This document shows, one piece after another, positions 39,852 to 48,799 of a stretch of DNA of 64,000 nt (positions are counted from its first letter, which is position 1; every line of letters starts with the position of its first letter). Under the pieces are notes generated by a model. It had not been told where the DNA came from and ran no database searches. It worked only from the letters and a program-made list of their open reading frames with translations. The position numbers and the translations under genes were made by a program. Location of the stretch: positions 1,178,001-1,242,000 of the forward strand of contig NZ_BAABBV010000001.1 of assembly GCF_039538145.1 (NCBI RefSeq), given 5' to 3'. The stretch comes from Gryllotalpicola daejeonensis. Lineage in GTDB: Bacteria; Actinomycetota; Actinomycetes; Actinomycetales; Microbacteriaceae.

Positions 39852-40514
39852 ATGAGTGACAACAGACCGGCGGGCCGCGTCGTCGCCGAGCTCGGGCGCC
39901 CAGAGACGCCCGCCGAGACCGCGGCGCGCAAGGCCGAGTCGAGCCGGCTGCACCGCCAGCGGCAGACCGTCAACAACCTCGTCTACTCGCTGATCGCGAC
40001 GCTCGGCATCGTCCTCGTGATCGTGTTGCTCGTGCCGCGTAACAGCCCGGGCACCGTCGGCAAGCCCGTCGACTGGAAGTCCGTCGCGGCGCAGGGCACG
40101 GGTACGGAGCCCGACTCGCTGCTCTCCCCTGACCTCCCCAAGGGCTGGTCCGCGAACGCCGCCGAACTGCGCACCGGCGGTGCCGCCGACATCGACGACT
40201 GGCACATCGGCTTCATCGCCCCCGACAAGCAGTACGTCGGGCTCGACCAGGGTTTCAAGGCCGACGACACCTGGGTCGTGACCGAGGTCGACAGCATCCG
40301 CGCCACCGGGTCGCAGACGATCGACGGCGTGAAGTGGGTCGTCTACGACAACCGAGCCGACTCGTCTGCCAACGTGACGTACGCGCTCGTCACGACGCAC
40401 GGCTCGAGCACCGTGGTGCTCGCCGGTACGGCGGCCCCCAAGTACTTCGACACGGTCGCACGCGCTCTGAGCCCGCAGCTCGGGGCGCCCCAATCAGACG
40501 GGAGCACGAACTGA
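39852..40514 (+). CDS. DUF4245 domain-containing membrane-anchored protein
   Basis: A 220-residue protein: a cytoplasmic N-terminus (about 45 residues, rich in Glu, Arg and Ala), one membrane helix (NNLVYSLIATLGIVLVIVLL), then an extracytoplasmic DUF4245 domain (VDWKSVAAQGTGTEPDSLLSPDLPKGWSAN to VLAGTAAPKYFDTVARAL). Function unknown; in actinobacteria it is regularly found next to xseB and a carbonic anhydrase or fumarase, as here. Its stop overlaps the next start by one base. Confidence 0.88.
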   Translation: MSDNRPAGRVVAELGRPETPAETAARKAESSRLHRQRQTVNNLVYSLIATLGIVLVIVLLVPRNSPGTVGKPVDWKSVAAQGTGTEPDSLLSPDLPKGWSANAAELRTGGAADIDDWHIGFIAPDKQYVGLDQGFKADDTWVVTEVDSIRATGSQTIDGVKWVVYDNRADSSANVTYALVTTHGSSTVVLAGTAAPKYFDTVARALSPQLGAPQSDGSTN

Positions 40515-41155
40515 TGAGCACGCCGACCCCGGCAGAGGCCTGGCAGACCCTTCTCGACGGCAACCGCCGCTTCGTCGCCGGAACTCCGCAGCGGCCGAAT
40601 CAGAACGTCGAGCGCCGCCACGAGCTCACCGAGGGGCAGCACCCCATGGTCGCGATCTTCGGGTGCAGCGACTCGCGTCTGGCTGCCGAGATCATCTTCG
40701 ACCTCGGCCTCGGCGACGCCTTCGTCATCCGCAACGCCGGCCAGGTGGCATCCGACTCTGCTATCGGCTCGCTCGAATACGCCGTCTGCGTGCTCGGCGT
40801 TCCGCTCATCCTCGTGCTGGGCCACGACGCATGCGGCGCGGTGCGCGCGGCGATCGATTCGCAGGCGACGGATGCCCCGAGCCTGACCCCCAAGATCGAG
40901 AAACTCATCGGCCCGATCGTTCCGGCGGTGCGCCGGGTGGCGCGCGCCCGCGGCACCGAGCCGCTCGACACCGCCTCGATCGATGCGGGCGAGGTCGGCC
41001 GCGAGCACCTGCGTGACACGATCACCGACCTGCTGACCGGCAGCGAGCTCATCAGCCGCAAGGTCGTCGACGGCACCGTCGGCATCGTCGGCGCCAACTA
41101 CCGCTTGCACGAGGGCACGGCGGTGCCCGACGTGCTCATCGGCCTGCCGTCCTAG
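40514..41155 (+). CDS. Carbonic anhydrase, beta class
   Basis: Zinc enzyme that interconverts CO2 and bicarbonate. The 213-residue product has the zinc ligands and catalytic dyad of the beta class: CSDSR near residue 52 (Cys, Asp, Arg), and HDACGAV near residue 107 (His, Cys). AFVIRNAGQVASDSAIGSLEYAV is the conserved middle block. ATG overlaps the DUF4245 stop (TGATG). Bicarbonate supply for carboxylases is the likely role. Confidence 0.94.
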   Translation: MSTPTPAEAWQTLLDGNRRFVAGTPQRPNQNVERRHELTEGQHPMVAIFGCSDSRLAAEIIFDLGLGDAFVIRNAGQVASDSAIGSLEYAVCVLGVPLILVLGHDACGAVRAAIDSQATDAPSLTPKIEKLIGPIVPAVRRVARARGTEPLDTASIDAGEVGREHLRDTITDLLTGSELISRKVVDGTVGIVGANYRLHEGTAVPDVLIGLPS

Positions 41156-41190
41156 GCGCAGGCATCCACCACCACGCAATACAAAGGGAA

Positions 41191-42603
41191 GTGCACACCG
41201 AAGTGACGACCGAAACCGACGCCGATTACCGCATCGAACACGACACCATGGGCGAGGTGAGGGTTCCTCGCAACGCGCTCTACGCCGCGCAGACGCAACG
41301 CGCCGTCGAGAACTTCCCGATCAGCGGCCGCACCCTCGAGCCCGCCCAGATTGCCGCGCTTGCCCGCATCAAGAAGGCCGCGGCGCTCGCCAACAAGGAG
41401 CTCGGCACCCTCGATGGGCAGATCGCCGACGCGATCGCCTGGGCCGCCGATGAGGTCATCTCGGGCAAGTACGACGGCGAGTTCCCGATCGACGTGTACC
41501 AGACGGGCTCCGGCACGTCGTCGAACATGAACATGAACGAGGTGCTCGCCACCCTCGCCTCCGGCCGCCTGGGCAGCCCGGTGCACCCGAACGACCACGT
41601 GAACGCCTCGCAGTCGTCGAACGATGTGTTCCCGACCTCGGTTCATATCGCGGTCACGAGCGCGCTCATCGACCAGCTCATCCCGGCGCTCGACCACCTC
41701 GCGGTCGCGTTCGAAGAGAAGGCCGAGTTGTGGAAGGACGCCGTGAAGGCGGGCCGCACCCACCTGATGGATGCCACTCCGGTCACCCTCGGCCAGGAGT
41801 TCGGCGGCTACGCCGCCCAGCTGCGCTACGGCATCGAGCGCGTCAACTCGGCGCTCCCCCGCGTCGCGGAGGTGCCCCTCGGCGGCACGGCGGTCGGCAC
41901 GGGCATCAACACGCCCCTCGGCTTCCCGCAGAAGGTCATCGAGCTCATCGTGAACGAGACCGAGCTGCCGATCACCGAGGCGCGGAACCACTTCGAGGCG
42001 CAGGCGAACCGCGACGGACTCGTCGAGGCCTCCGGCGCGCTGCGCACGGTCGCCGTGTCGCTCACGAAGATCGCGAACGACCTGCGCTGGATGGGCTCCG
42101 GCCCGAACACCGGCCTCGGCGAGCTGCACATTCCCGACCTGCAGCCGGGCTCGTCGATCATGCCGGGCAAGGTCAACCCCGTGATCCCCGAGGCCACGCT
42201 GATGGTCGCCTCGCGGGTGATCGGCAACGACGCGACCATCGCGTGGAGCGGCGCCTCCGGCGCCTTCGAGCTCAACGTCGCCATCCCGGTGATGGGCTCG
42301 GCGCTGCTCGAGTCGATCCGCCTGCTGTCGAACGTCACCCGCGTCCTCGCGGACAAGACCGTGCGCGGCCTCGAGGCCGACCTCGAGCGCGCACGCTTCC
42401 TCGCCGAGGCATCGCCCTCGATCGTGACCCCGCTCAACAAGCTCATCGGCTACGAGGCCGCGGCGAAGATCGCCAAGTACTCGGTCGCCGAGGGGCTCAC
42501 CATCCGTGAGGCCGTCATCAAGCTCGGCTACGTCGAGCGCGGCGAGATCACCGAGGCGCAGCTCGACGAGAAGCTCGACGTGCTGTCGATGACGCACCCC
42601 TAA
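41191..42603 (+). CDS. fumC: Fumarate hydratase, class II
   Basis: Interconverts fumarate and malate in the citric acid cycle, iron-independent. The 470-residue protein has the superfamily signature GSSIMPGKVNPVIPE, the first active-site region GSGTSSNMNMNEVLA and NDHVNASQSSNDVFPTSVHIA. GTG at 41191 is only one base after AAAGGGA; a second in-frame GTG at 41203 would have a better-spaced site, so the true start may be four codons later. Ends 11 bp before an 18-bp hairpin. Confidence 0.96.
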   Translation: MHTEVTTETDADYRIEHDTMGEVRVPRNALYAAQTQRAVENFPISGRTLEPAQIAALARIKKAAALANKELGTLDGQIADAIAWAADEVISGKYDGEFPIDVYQTGSGTSSNMNMNEVLATLASGRLGSPVHPNDHVNASQSSNDVFPTSVHIAVTSALIDQLIPALDHLAVAFEEKAELWKDAVKAGRTHLMDATPVTLGQEFGGYAAQLRYGIERVNSALPRVAEVPLGGTAVGTGINTPLGFPQKVIELIVNETELPITEARNHFEAQANRDGLVEASGALRTVAVSLTKIANDLRWMGSGPNTGLGELHIPDLQPGSSIMPGKVNPVIPEATLMVASRVIGNDATIAWSGASGAFELNVAIPVMGSALLESIRLLSNVTRVLADKTVRGLEADLERARFLAEASPSIVTPLNKLIGYEAAAKIAKYSVAEGLTIREAVIKLGYVERGEITEAQLDEKLDVLSMTHP

Positions 42604-42613
42604 CGCACCTGCC

Positions 42614-42667
42614 GCGCCGCCGCTTTCGGCTCGAACCGCAAGGTTTTTCAGCCGAAAGCGGCGGCGC
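42614..42667. terminator. Bidirectional hairpin between fumC and phoH
   Basis: Perfect 18-bp inverted repeat (42614-42631 with 42650-42667, GCGCCGCCGCTTTCGGCT) around an 18-nt loop that includes a TTTTT run. It starts 11 nt after the fumC stop and serves the two convergent transcripts. Confidence 0.85.
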
Positions 42668-42742
42668 AGTGCTGTGTCGGCCCCGGCACAGCACGAGGGC
42701 CTCGGAGGTCTCTCCGGGGCCCTCGGCGTTGCCGTGAATGTA

Positions 42743-44092
42743 CTACTCCAGAAGCTCCGTCACCAGCGCCGAAATCGCAGAGCGCTCCGAGCGGGTCAGT
42801 GTGATGTGGCCGAACAGCGGGTGTCCCTTCAGGGTCTCGATCACCGAGGCGACCCCGTCGTGCCGTCCGACGCGCAGATTGTCGCGCTGCGCGACGTCGT
42901 GCGTGAGCACGACCCGCGAGTTCTGACCGACCCGTGAGAGCACCGTGAGCAGCACGTTGCGCTCAAGCGACTGAGCCTCATCGACGATCACGAACGCATC
43001 GTGCAGTGAGCGCCCGCGAATGTGCGTGAGAGGCAGGACCTCGAGGATGCCGCGATCGACGACCTCGTCGAGCACGTTGTCGGAGACCAGCGCGCCGAGG
43101 GTGTCGAACACCGCCTGGCCCCAGGGATTCATCTTCTCCTGCTGATCGCCGGGCAGGTAGCCGAGCTCCTGGCCGCCGACCGCGAACAGCGGGCGGAAGA
43201 CCATGATCTTCTTGTGCTGCTGCCGCTCGAGCACGGCCTCGAGGCCGGCGCACAGGGCGAGCGCCGACTTGCCGGTGCCCGCACGGCCGCCGAGCGACAC
43301 GATCCCGATCTCGGGGTCGAGCAGCATGTCGATCGCGAGCCGCTGCTCGGCCGAGCGGCCATGCAGCCCGAAGACGTCGCGGTCGCCGCGCACGAGGCGG
43401 ATTTCACCTTCCCCAGTGACCCGCCCCAGCGCCGACCCGCGATCGGAATGAAGAACGAGGCTCGTGTTGACGGGAAGGCCGGCCGCGGCATCCGTCTCGA
43501 GCTCCTCGTGCTCGTACAGGTCGGCCATCTGCGACGCCGAGAGGTCGAGGTCGGCGAGCCCCGTGTAGCCCGAGTCGACCGCGAGCTCTGCGCGGTACTC
43601 CTCGGCGAGCAGGCCGATCGACGACGCCTTGACGCGCATCGGCATGTCCTTGGAGACCACCGTGACGTCGAGCCCGTCGTTCGAGAGGTTCATCGCGACC
43701 GCGAGAATGCGGGCGTCATTGTCGCCGAGCTGCATGCCCGACGGCAGCACCGTCATGTTCGAGTGGTTCAGCTCGACACGCAGGCTGCCGCCGTCACCGA
43801 CGGGCACCGGGAAATCGAGCCGGCCGTGCTCGACGCGCAGGTCGTCGAGGTGCCTCAGCGCCTGACGCGCGAAGTAGCCGATCTCGGGGTCGTTCCGCTT
43901 GCCCTCGAGCTCGCTGATGACCACAACGGGGATGACCACCGAGTGCTCGGCGAAGCGGAAGATCGCTCGTGGGTCCGACAGCAGAACAGAGGTGTCGAGG
44001 ACGAAGGTCCTCTCGGTCTGTCGCGTCTCGCTCGGCGATTCCCCCTTCTCGATCAAGCTCGGCTGTTTGGTCGAAACTGAAGCCACAACCAC
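42743..44092 (-). CDS. PhoH2-type protein: PIN domain fused to PhoH ATPase
   Basis: A 449-residue fusion. The N-terminal PIN nuclease-like domain starts RTFVLDTSVLLSDPRAIFRF and contains VVISELEGKRNDPEIG and MPDA-type acidic residues. The C-terminal PhoH domain has Walker A SLGGRAGTGKSALAL near residue 270 and Walker B DAFVIVDEAQSL. PhoH2 proteins are sequence-specific RNA helicase-RNases in mycobacteria; this is inferred by homology. The start GTG at 44092 is preceded by GGGAG. A structured region lies in its leader. Confidence 0.93.
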   Translation of the reverse strand: MVVASVSTKQPSLIEKGESPSETRQTERTFVLDTSVLLSDPRAIFRFAEHSVVIPVVVISELEGKRNDPEIGYFARQALRHLDDLRVEHGRLDFPVPVGDGGSLRVELNHSNMTVLPSGMQLGDNDARILAVAMNLSNDGLDVTVVSKDMPMRVKASSIGLLAEEYRAELAVDSGYTGLADLDLSASQMADLYEHEELETDAAAGLPVNTSLVLHSDRGSALGRVTGEGEIRLVRGDRDVFGLHGRSAEQRLAIDMLLDPEIGIVSLGGRAGTGKSALALCAGLEAVLERQQHKKIMVFRPLFAVGGQELGYLPGDQQEKMNPWGQAVFDTLGALVSDNVLDEVVDRGILEVLPLTHIRGRSLHDAFVIVDEAQSLERNVLLTVLSRVGQNSRVVLTHDVAQRDNLRVGRHDGVASVIETLKGHPLFGHITLTRSERSAISALVTELLE

Positions 44093-44124
44093 TCCCGTCC
44101 GGCGCGGGACTCGGCCCGCGCGCG

Positions 44125-44165
44125 GTTCACTTGAAGCGAAGTGGCCGCTTGGTCTCGAAGTGAAC
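44125..44165 (-). promoter_or_regulatory. Nested hairpin in the phoH leader
   Basis: Outer arms GTTCACTT (44125-44132) and AAGTGAAC (44158-44165) enclose an inner AAGCG/CGCTT stem (44134-44138 with 44146-44150). A second GC-rich hairpin (GCGCGGG/CCCGCGC) lies at about 44103-44121, closer to the start codon. The 188-nt gap to the aminotransferase gene holds no gene. Role unknown. Confidence 0.45.
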
Positions 44166-44280
44166 TTATGTGGCCACCTCGACCGGGCGCCGTGCCCGAT
44201 GCGTCACAAGTTACGTCGCTGTAATTCGATCCGCTACCCCCGACACGCGTCACACGGGTAACAAGCGCGTAAACCGGCTC

Positions 44281-45396
44281 TCAGTACGTGCTGGCGTATG
44301 ACGTCAGGGCGCCCCGCAGCATGGCGAGCGTCTCCTCCGTCGTGCCGGCGTGTGCCGACAGGCGCACCGAGCCGCCGCGCGAGCGCGCCGTGACGCCATG
44401 GTTGTGCAGACTGGCGGTCAGCTTGGTGAGCGACTCGGGCTCGGGCTCGAGAACCACGATTCCGGCGCGCTCATTCTCAGCGCGAGAGGATGCCACGGCG
44501 ATGCCGTACTCGTCGGCGAGGTCGATCACGCGGGCGGCGCTGTCGGCGACCGCCGCGGAGATCTCGGGCACGCCGACCGCCGCGATCTCCTCGAGCGCCG
44601 AGGCGAGGCACGCCTGCGCGACGCGGTCGGGGTTGCTCACGGTGAAGGCCTTGGCCGAGTGCGAATAGGGCGGCACCGCATCCCACGGCTCGACCAGATC
44701 CGTGCCGGTCCAGCCGCTGAACACCGGCGTGATGTGCTCGATCGCGCGGGCCGACAGGGCCAGGAATCCCGTGCCCCAGCCCGCGCGCACCCACTTCTGG
44801 CCGCCGGTCGCGACCACGTCGGCGACTTCGTACGGCGCGTCGACCACTCCGAATCCCTGGATCGCGTCGACGATGAGCAGCCGGTCGCCGATCACTTGGC
44901 GGATGCCGTCGAGATCGACCACGTAGCCCGTGCGGGAGTCGACGAGTGAGACCGCGACGGCCGTGACCGAGTCGGTCAGCTGCTCGCGGATCTCGGACGG
45001 GGTGACCTTGCCGTGGTCGGTCTGCAGCCATACCGGGTTCACGACGTGCAGCGCCTCTGCGGCCCGCTGCACCGCGACGGGCAGGCTCGGGAACTCACCA
45101 GGCGACAGCAGGACATCGCCCGTGATGCCGAAGATCGCGTGCATCAGCCCCTGCGTCGTCGACGGCTGGAAGACGATCTGGTCGGCGGGAAATCCGGTGA
45201 GGGCGGATGCCGCGACCCGCACGCGCTCGTCTTCATGGCCGAGCTGCGCGAGTGCGCCGAAGCGCGCCCTGGCGAAGAGATCGGCGTGGGCGTAGAGCTC
45301 CTGCTGCACGGTCCGGGAGATCGGGCCGACGCTCCCGTAGTCCAGATAGCCCGGCTCTTCCAGGAACCCGGCCCGGTACTCGTCCAACGTCGTCAC
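44281..45396 (-). CDS. Aminotransferase class V-fold PLP enzyme
   Basis: A 371-residue PLP-dependent enzyme of the cysteine desulfurase / kynureninase-like class V group. The PLP lysine is in VVATGGQKWVRAGWGTGFL; the preceding VDAIQGFGVVD holds the cofactor-contacting aspartate. FQPSTTQGLMHAIFG is the phosphate-binding region. Distinct from IscS/SufS since the C-terminal active-site cysteine loop is absent. Substrate unknown. ATG with GGAGG nearby. Upstream of phoH in the same direction but separated by 188 nt. Confidence 0.9.
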   Translation of the reverse strand: MTTLDEYRAGFLEEPGYLDYGSVGPISRTVQQELYAHADLFARARFGALAQLGHEDERVRVAASALTGFPADQIVFQPSTTQGLMHAIFGITGDVLLSPGEFPSLPVAVQRAAEALHVVNPVWLQTDHGKVTPSEIREQLTDSVTAVAVSLVDSRTGYVVDLDGIRQVIGDRLLIVDAIQGFGVVDAPYEVADVVATGGQKWVRAGWGTGFLALSARAIEHITPVFSGWTGTDLVEPWDAVPPYSHSAKAFTVSNPDRVAQACLASALEEIAAVGVPEISAAVADSAARVIDLADEYGIAVASSRAENERAGIVVLEPEPESLTKLTASLHNHGVTARSRGGSVRLSAHAGTTEETLAMLRGALTSYASTY

Positions 45397-45479
45397 ATGA
45401 ACCTCCGGGTCAATTCTGACCGAACGAGAGGTTCCCGCCTAAATCCGCGGCCGGGGCTTGCGCCCGGCTGCGGCCCGGC

Positions 45480-46274
45480 TCACCCGCCGTAGCGGCGCTG
45501 TCGACGCGTGAAATCGCGCAGCGCGCGCAGGAAGTCCACCTCGCGCAGGTCCGGCCCGAGCGCCTCGACGAAGTAGAACTCGCTGTGCGCGCTCTGCCAC
45601 AACATGAAGTCCGAGAGCCGCTGCTCACCCGAGGTGCGGATCACGAGATCGGGGTCCGGCTGGCCGCCGGTGTAGAGGTGCTCGCCGATGAGCTCAGGCG
45701 TGAGCGTCTCGGCGAGGTCCTCGAGCGAGCGCCCTGCGGCGTGGTGCTCGGCGACGATCGAGCGCATCGCGTCGGTGATCTCGGTGCGGCCGCCGTAGCC
45801 GACGGCGAGGTTCACGTGCAGCCCCGTGTTGTCGCGGCTCGCCTGCTCCGCCGTGCGCAGCGCTTCGGCGAGCGGGCCGGGCAGGCCGACATTGGTGCCG
45901 ACGTGCTGCACCCGCCAGTTGCGGTGGCGCGACAGGTCGAGGGCGAGCCCGGCGATGATCTTCATCAGCGCATCGAGTTCGTCAGAGCTGCGGTTGGTCA
46001 GGTTGTCGGCAGAGAGCAGATAGAGCGTGACGACGCGGATGCCGAGCTCGTCGCACCATTCGAGGAACTCGATCATCTTGGCCGCGCCGGCCCTGTGTCC
46101 GTGCTCGACGGTCGTGTAGCCGACCTGGCGCGCCCAGCGCCGGTTGCCGTCGATGATCATCGCGACGTGGTGCGGCAGGGTTTCCGGGCCGGCTGCGGCG
46201 AGCGCTCGACGCAGGCGTCGCTGGTAGAGCCCATACAACACCCCACGGCCCGGGGCGGGGCGTCGATCGCTCAC
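45480..46274 (-). CDS. Cis-prenyltransferase (isoprenyl transferase, UppS family)
   Basis: Condenses IPP to make short or long cis-isoprenyl diphosphates. The 264-residue enzyme has the substrate motif HVAMIIDGNRRWARQVGY (catalytic Asp), GHRAGAAKMIEFL, VTLYLLSADNLTNRSSDEL and the C-terminal DLVIRTSGEQRLSDFMLWQSAHSE. The LYLLS-NL form resembles the mycobacterial Z-FPP synthase branch more than classical UppS (LYAFSTENW). GTG at 46274 is chosen because TAAGTT ends six bases upstream; a GTG at 46280 is the longer option. Confidence 0.93.
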   Translation of the reverse strand: MSDRRPAPGRGVLYGLYQRRLRRALAAAGPETLPHHVAMIIDGNRRWARQVGYTTVEHGHRAGAAKMIEFLEWCDELGIRVVTLYLLSADNLTNRSSDELDALMKIIAGLALDLSRHRNWRVQHVGTNVGLPGPLAEALRTAEQASRDNTGLHVNLAVGYGGRTEITDAMRSIVAEHHAAGRSLEDLAETLTPELIGEHLYTGGQPDPDLVIRTSGEQRLSDFMLWQSAHSEFYFVEALGPDLREVDFLRALRDFTRRQRRYGG

Positions 46275-46325
46275 AGGCACAACTTACCGAAGTTCGTCTC
46301 AGCCTCTGCCGTTACGCTCGACCGC

Positions 46326-47033
46326 ATGACGATCGCAGCGCCGCTCCCCCGCATTCCCGCCGTCGACGTCGAGCTCAAGCCGAGCTGGCGCGGCTGGATC
46401 CACGCCGCGACCACGCCACTCACCATCGCCGCCGGCATCGTGCTCATCTGCCTCGCCCACGGCGCGGCCGCCAAGACCGGCGCCGCGATCTTCATGGGCA
46501 CCTCGATCCTGCTGTTCGGCAACTCCGCGCTCTACCACCGCTTCAACTGGGCTCCGCGCGCGAAACTCGCGCTCAAGCGCGTCGACCACGCCAACATCTT
46601 CCTGCTGATCGCCGGCACCTACACGCCCGTTGCGCTGACCATGCTGCCGCTCGTGTGGGAGGGCGTCCTCGTGCTCTCCGTCGTCTGGGCCGGTGCGATC
46701 GCCGGCGTCTTCTTCCGGGTCTTCTGGATCACGGCGCCCCGCTGGCTCTACGTTCCGCTCTATCTCGTGCTGGGGTGGGCGGGCGTCGCCGTGTGCGCGC
46801 TCTCGGGCTTCGACCCCTTCATCTCATCCGGCGCCATCGCCGCAGGCATCCTGATCGGCGCCGGCGGCCTGTTCTACACGCTGGGCGCGATCGTCTACGG
46901 CACCAAGTGGCCCGGACGCGCGGCCACGCACTTCGGCTTCCACGAGATCTTCCACGCCTTCACGGCCGCGTCCTTCGCGTGCCACTGGGCGGCGATGCTG
47001 GTGCTGGCGCTGCACCCGCCGTTCAACGCGTAG
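46326..47033 (+). CDS. Hemolysin III / PAQR family membrane protein
   Basis: A 235-residue protein with seven helices of the TrhA/hemolysin III type. The three family blocks with putative metal residues are present: FGNSALYHRFNW near residue 65, KRVDHANIFLLIAGTYTP near 85, and HFGFHEIFHAFTAASFACHW near the C-terminus. Despite the name, members influence membrane fluidity or lipid homeostasis rather than lysis. ATG with TACGCT ending seven bases upstream. Its last 11 bp overlap the end of the facing small membrane protein gene. Confidence 0.93.
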   Translation: MTIAAPLPRIPAVDVELKPSWRGWIHAATTPLTIAAGIVLICLAHGAAAKTGAAIFMGTSILLFGNSALYHRFNWAPRAKLALKRVDHANIFLLIAGTYTPVALTMLPLVWEGVLVLSVVWAGAIAGVFFRVFWITAPRWLYVPLYLVLGWAGVAVCALSGFDPFISSGAIAAGILIGAGGLFYTLGAIVYGTKWPGRAATHFGFHEIFHAFTAASFACHWAAMLVLALHPPFNA

Positions 47034-47286
47034 GTGTGCCGGAACCGTCGTCGGGGCGGTCCTCGGCCTGCGCGCGGGCCTCAGCGTCGAGCTTCTCGTT
47101 GACCTCGGCGCGGTAGCGCACGCGGCGGATGCGCCGCGTCATGTCGATGACCAGCAGCACGACGACGATCGCGACGCCGAAGAACGCGATGAAGCCCCAC
47201 GGCCCCGGCGTCGTGACGTCTTCTGCGGGGATGCTGGGCGCGGGCGAGGGGGTCGCCGCCGCGAGCATGAGTGCTGAGAGGATCAC
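47023..47286 (-). CDS. Small membrane protein encoded after mca
   Basis: An 87-residue protein: an N-terminal hydrophobic segment that may be a signal or anchor (ILSALMLAAATPSPAPS), one clear helix (WGFIAFFGVAIVVVLLVIDM), and a charged tail (RRIRRVRYRAEVNEKLDAEARAQAEDRP). No function recognised, but small proteins of this shape follow mca in other actinobacteria. The GTG start overlaps the mca stop by four bases (GTGA), so it is translationally coupled. Confidence 0.85.
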   Translation of the reverse strand: MILSALMLAAATPSPAPSIPAEDVTTPGPWGFIAFFGVAIVVVLLVIDMTRRIRRVRYRAEVNEKLDAEARAQAEDRPDDGSGTPTR

Positions 47287-48155
47287 GCGAGCTCCTCCTC
47301 GGGGATGCCGGCGAACAGATCGGTCTCAGGGGTCACTGCAGGAACTTTCGAATCGATGAGCTGGTAGTCGTCGGTCGCCCAGGCGGCACGCACGACCTCG
47401 TTGGGCCAGAAGAAGAACGGGCTGTCGGGCGCCACCTGGCTCGCATGCGAGCGCAGCGCGGCATCCTTCGCGTCGAGATAGTCGCCCACGTCGACGCGCG
47501 TGGTCGCGAGGAACGGCGTCTCGGTGAGCCAGCGGCGCATGTTCTCGAATTCGGCGATCAGCGGCGAATCCGGATGCTTCGCCACGAGCGCGTCGTACAC
47601 CGCGCGCGTCTTCTGGTAGCTGAAGAGGCGGTCGAAGTAGTACTTCGGGATCTGCCACGGCTCGCCCGCGTCGGGGTAGCGCGAGGCATCCGCCGCGGCA
47701 TCCCGCGCATACGCGGTGATCTCGTAGCTGCGGATGTGATCCGGGTGCGGGTAGCCGCCGTTCTCGTCGTAGCTGATGATCACGTGCGGCCGGAAGCGGC
47801 GGATGAGGCGCACGAGCGGCTCCGCAGAGATCTCGAGCGGAATGGTCGCGAACGACAGCGGCGGCAGCGGGTCGCCTTCTTCCGGCAGTCCCGAGTCGTA
47901 GTAGCCGAGCCAGCGGTGCTCGAAGCCGATCGCCGCCTGCGCCTGCGCCATCTCGACGCGACGCAGCCCGGCGAGATCGCGGTGCGCCATCGGGATGTCC
48001 TCGATGGCGGGATTGAGGATGCTTCCGCGCTGGCCGCCCGTGCAGGTGACGACCATGACCTCTGCGCCTTCGGCGAGGTAGCGCGCGTAGGTGGCCGCGC
48101 CTTTGCTGGACTCGTCATCGGGGTGGGCGTGCACCGCCATCAGCCGCTTGGCCAC
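47283..48155 (-). CDS. mca: Mycothiol S-conjugate amidase
   Basis: Zinc amidase that cleaves mycothiol conjugates to mercapturic acids for export, part of actinobacterial thiol detoxification. In 290 residues the zinc site AVHAHPDDESSKGAATYARY lies near residue 8-27, with the third ligand in NGGYPHPDHIRSYE. The Mca-specific lysine in ESSKG supports Mca rather than MshB. GTG start with GAGAGG upstream. The presence of Mca indicates the organism makes mycothiol. Confidence 0.94.
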   Translation of the reverse strand: MAKRLMAVHAHPDDESSKGAATYARYLAEGAEVMVVTCTGGQRGSILNPAIEDIPMAHRDLAGLRRVEMAQAQAAIGFEHRWLGYYDSGLPEEGDPLPPLSFATIPLEISAEPLVRLIRRFRPHVIISYDENGGYPHPDHIRSYEITAYARDAAADASRYPDAGEPWQIPKYYFDRLFSYQKTRAVYDALVAKHPDSPLIAEFENMRRWLTETPFLATTRVDVGDYLDAKDAALRSHASQVAPDSPFFFWPNEVVRAAWATDDYQLIDSKVPAVTPETDLFAGIPEEELA

Positions 48156-48300
48156 ACACGGCCTCTCGTCGTACGGGAAGGGAACTCAGCTTCCGGCTCA
48201 GGAACGAGCCGTACTGTTTACCAAGACTACTTTCTTATGCGCCGCCCCTTCGGCGGCGCGAGGCCATGCGCCTCGCTTCACCCGCATTCCAAGGAGCGAC

Positions 48301-48705
48301 ATGCCCGACGGCGCGGCCCTCGCAGGGCGCTACGGCGATACCGCGAAGCGGCGCACCACGACCCGCTGGCTGCTGATCGGGCTCGGTGTCTTCATCGCCG
48401 TCGTGATGATCGCCTGGGCGATCTGGGGCTCAGGGCTGGGCGGGGCATCGTCGACCCTGCAGTACACCGCCACGGCGAGCGAGGCGGTCGACGGCTCGCA
48501 CATGAAGGTGAGCTTCGCGGTCGACGCGCCGGCGAACACCGCGGTCTCGTGCGCCGTCGAGGCGCAGAACGTCGGCTTCACCGTCGTGGGCTACGACGTC
48601 GTGCACTTGAAGCCCACTCCGAAGACGCATCAGGTCGTCACAAAAAGCCTGATCACGTACGAACCTGCGGTGTCAGGCTCGCTCGACAAGTGCTGGTTGT
48701 CGTAG
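48301..48705 (+). CDS. DUF4307 domain-containing membrane protein
   Basis: A 134-residue protein with one membrane helix (TTRWLLIGLGVFIAVVMIAWAIWG) and an extracytoplasmic DUF4307 domain (STLQYTATASEAVDGSHMKVSFAV to SLITYEPAVSG). It contains CAVEAQNVGFTVVGYDVV, the family core. Function unknown; its position between mca and greA is conserved in many actinobacteria. ATG with CAAGGAG six bases upstream. The greA promoter box overlaps its stop codon. Confidence 0.9.
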   Translation: MPDGAALAGRYGDTAKRRTTTRWLLIGLGVFIAVVMIAWAIWGSGLGGASSTLQYTATASEAVDGSHMKVSFAVDAPANTAVSCAVEAQNVGFTVVGYDVVHLKPTPKTHQVVTKSLITYEPAVSGSLDKCWLS

Positions 48706-48744
48706 AATCTCTCTTCAACGCCTCGACGTGAATCGTCGGGGCGT
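48703..48744 (+). promoter_or_regulatory. greA -10 box and 5' hairpin
   Basis: TAGAAT at 48703-48708 overlaps the DUF4307 stop. Starting a few bases after the expected transcription start, an 11-bp stem (48718-48728 with 48734-48744, ACGCCTCGACG; one G-U pair in RNA) with a 5-nt loop would form at the mRNA 5' end. Confidence 0.55.
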
Positions 48745-48799
48745 GACCTTATCCCGAACGAGACGGCACCTCCGACCGCCGTCGAAGCAAGGAGCAATC

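Noticed and set aside
46326..47033. Hemolysin as a virulence factor
   Set aside because: Hemolysin III/TrhA proteins are widespread membrane-homeostasis proteins; the name is historical.
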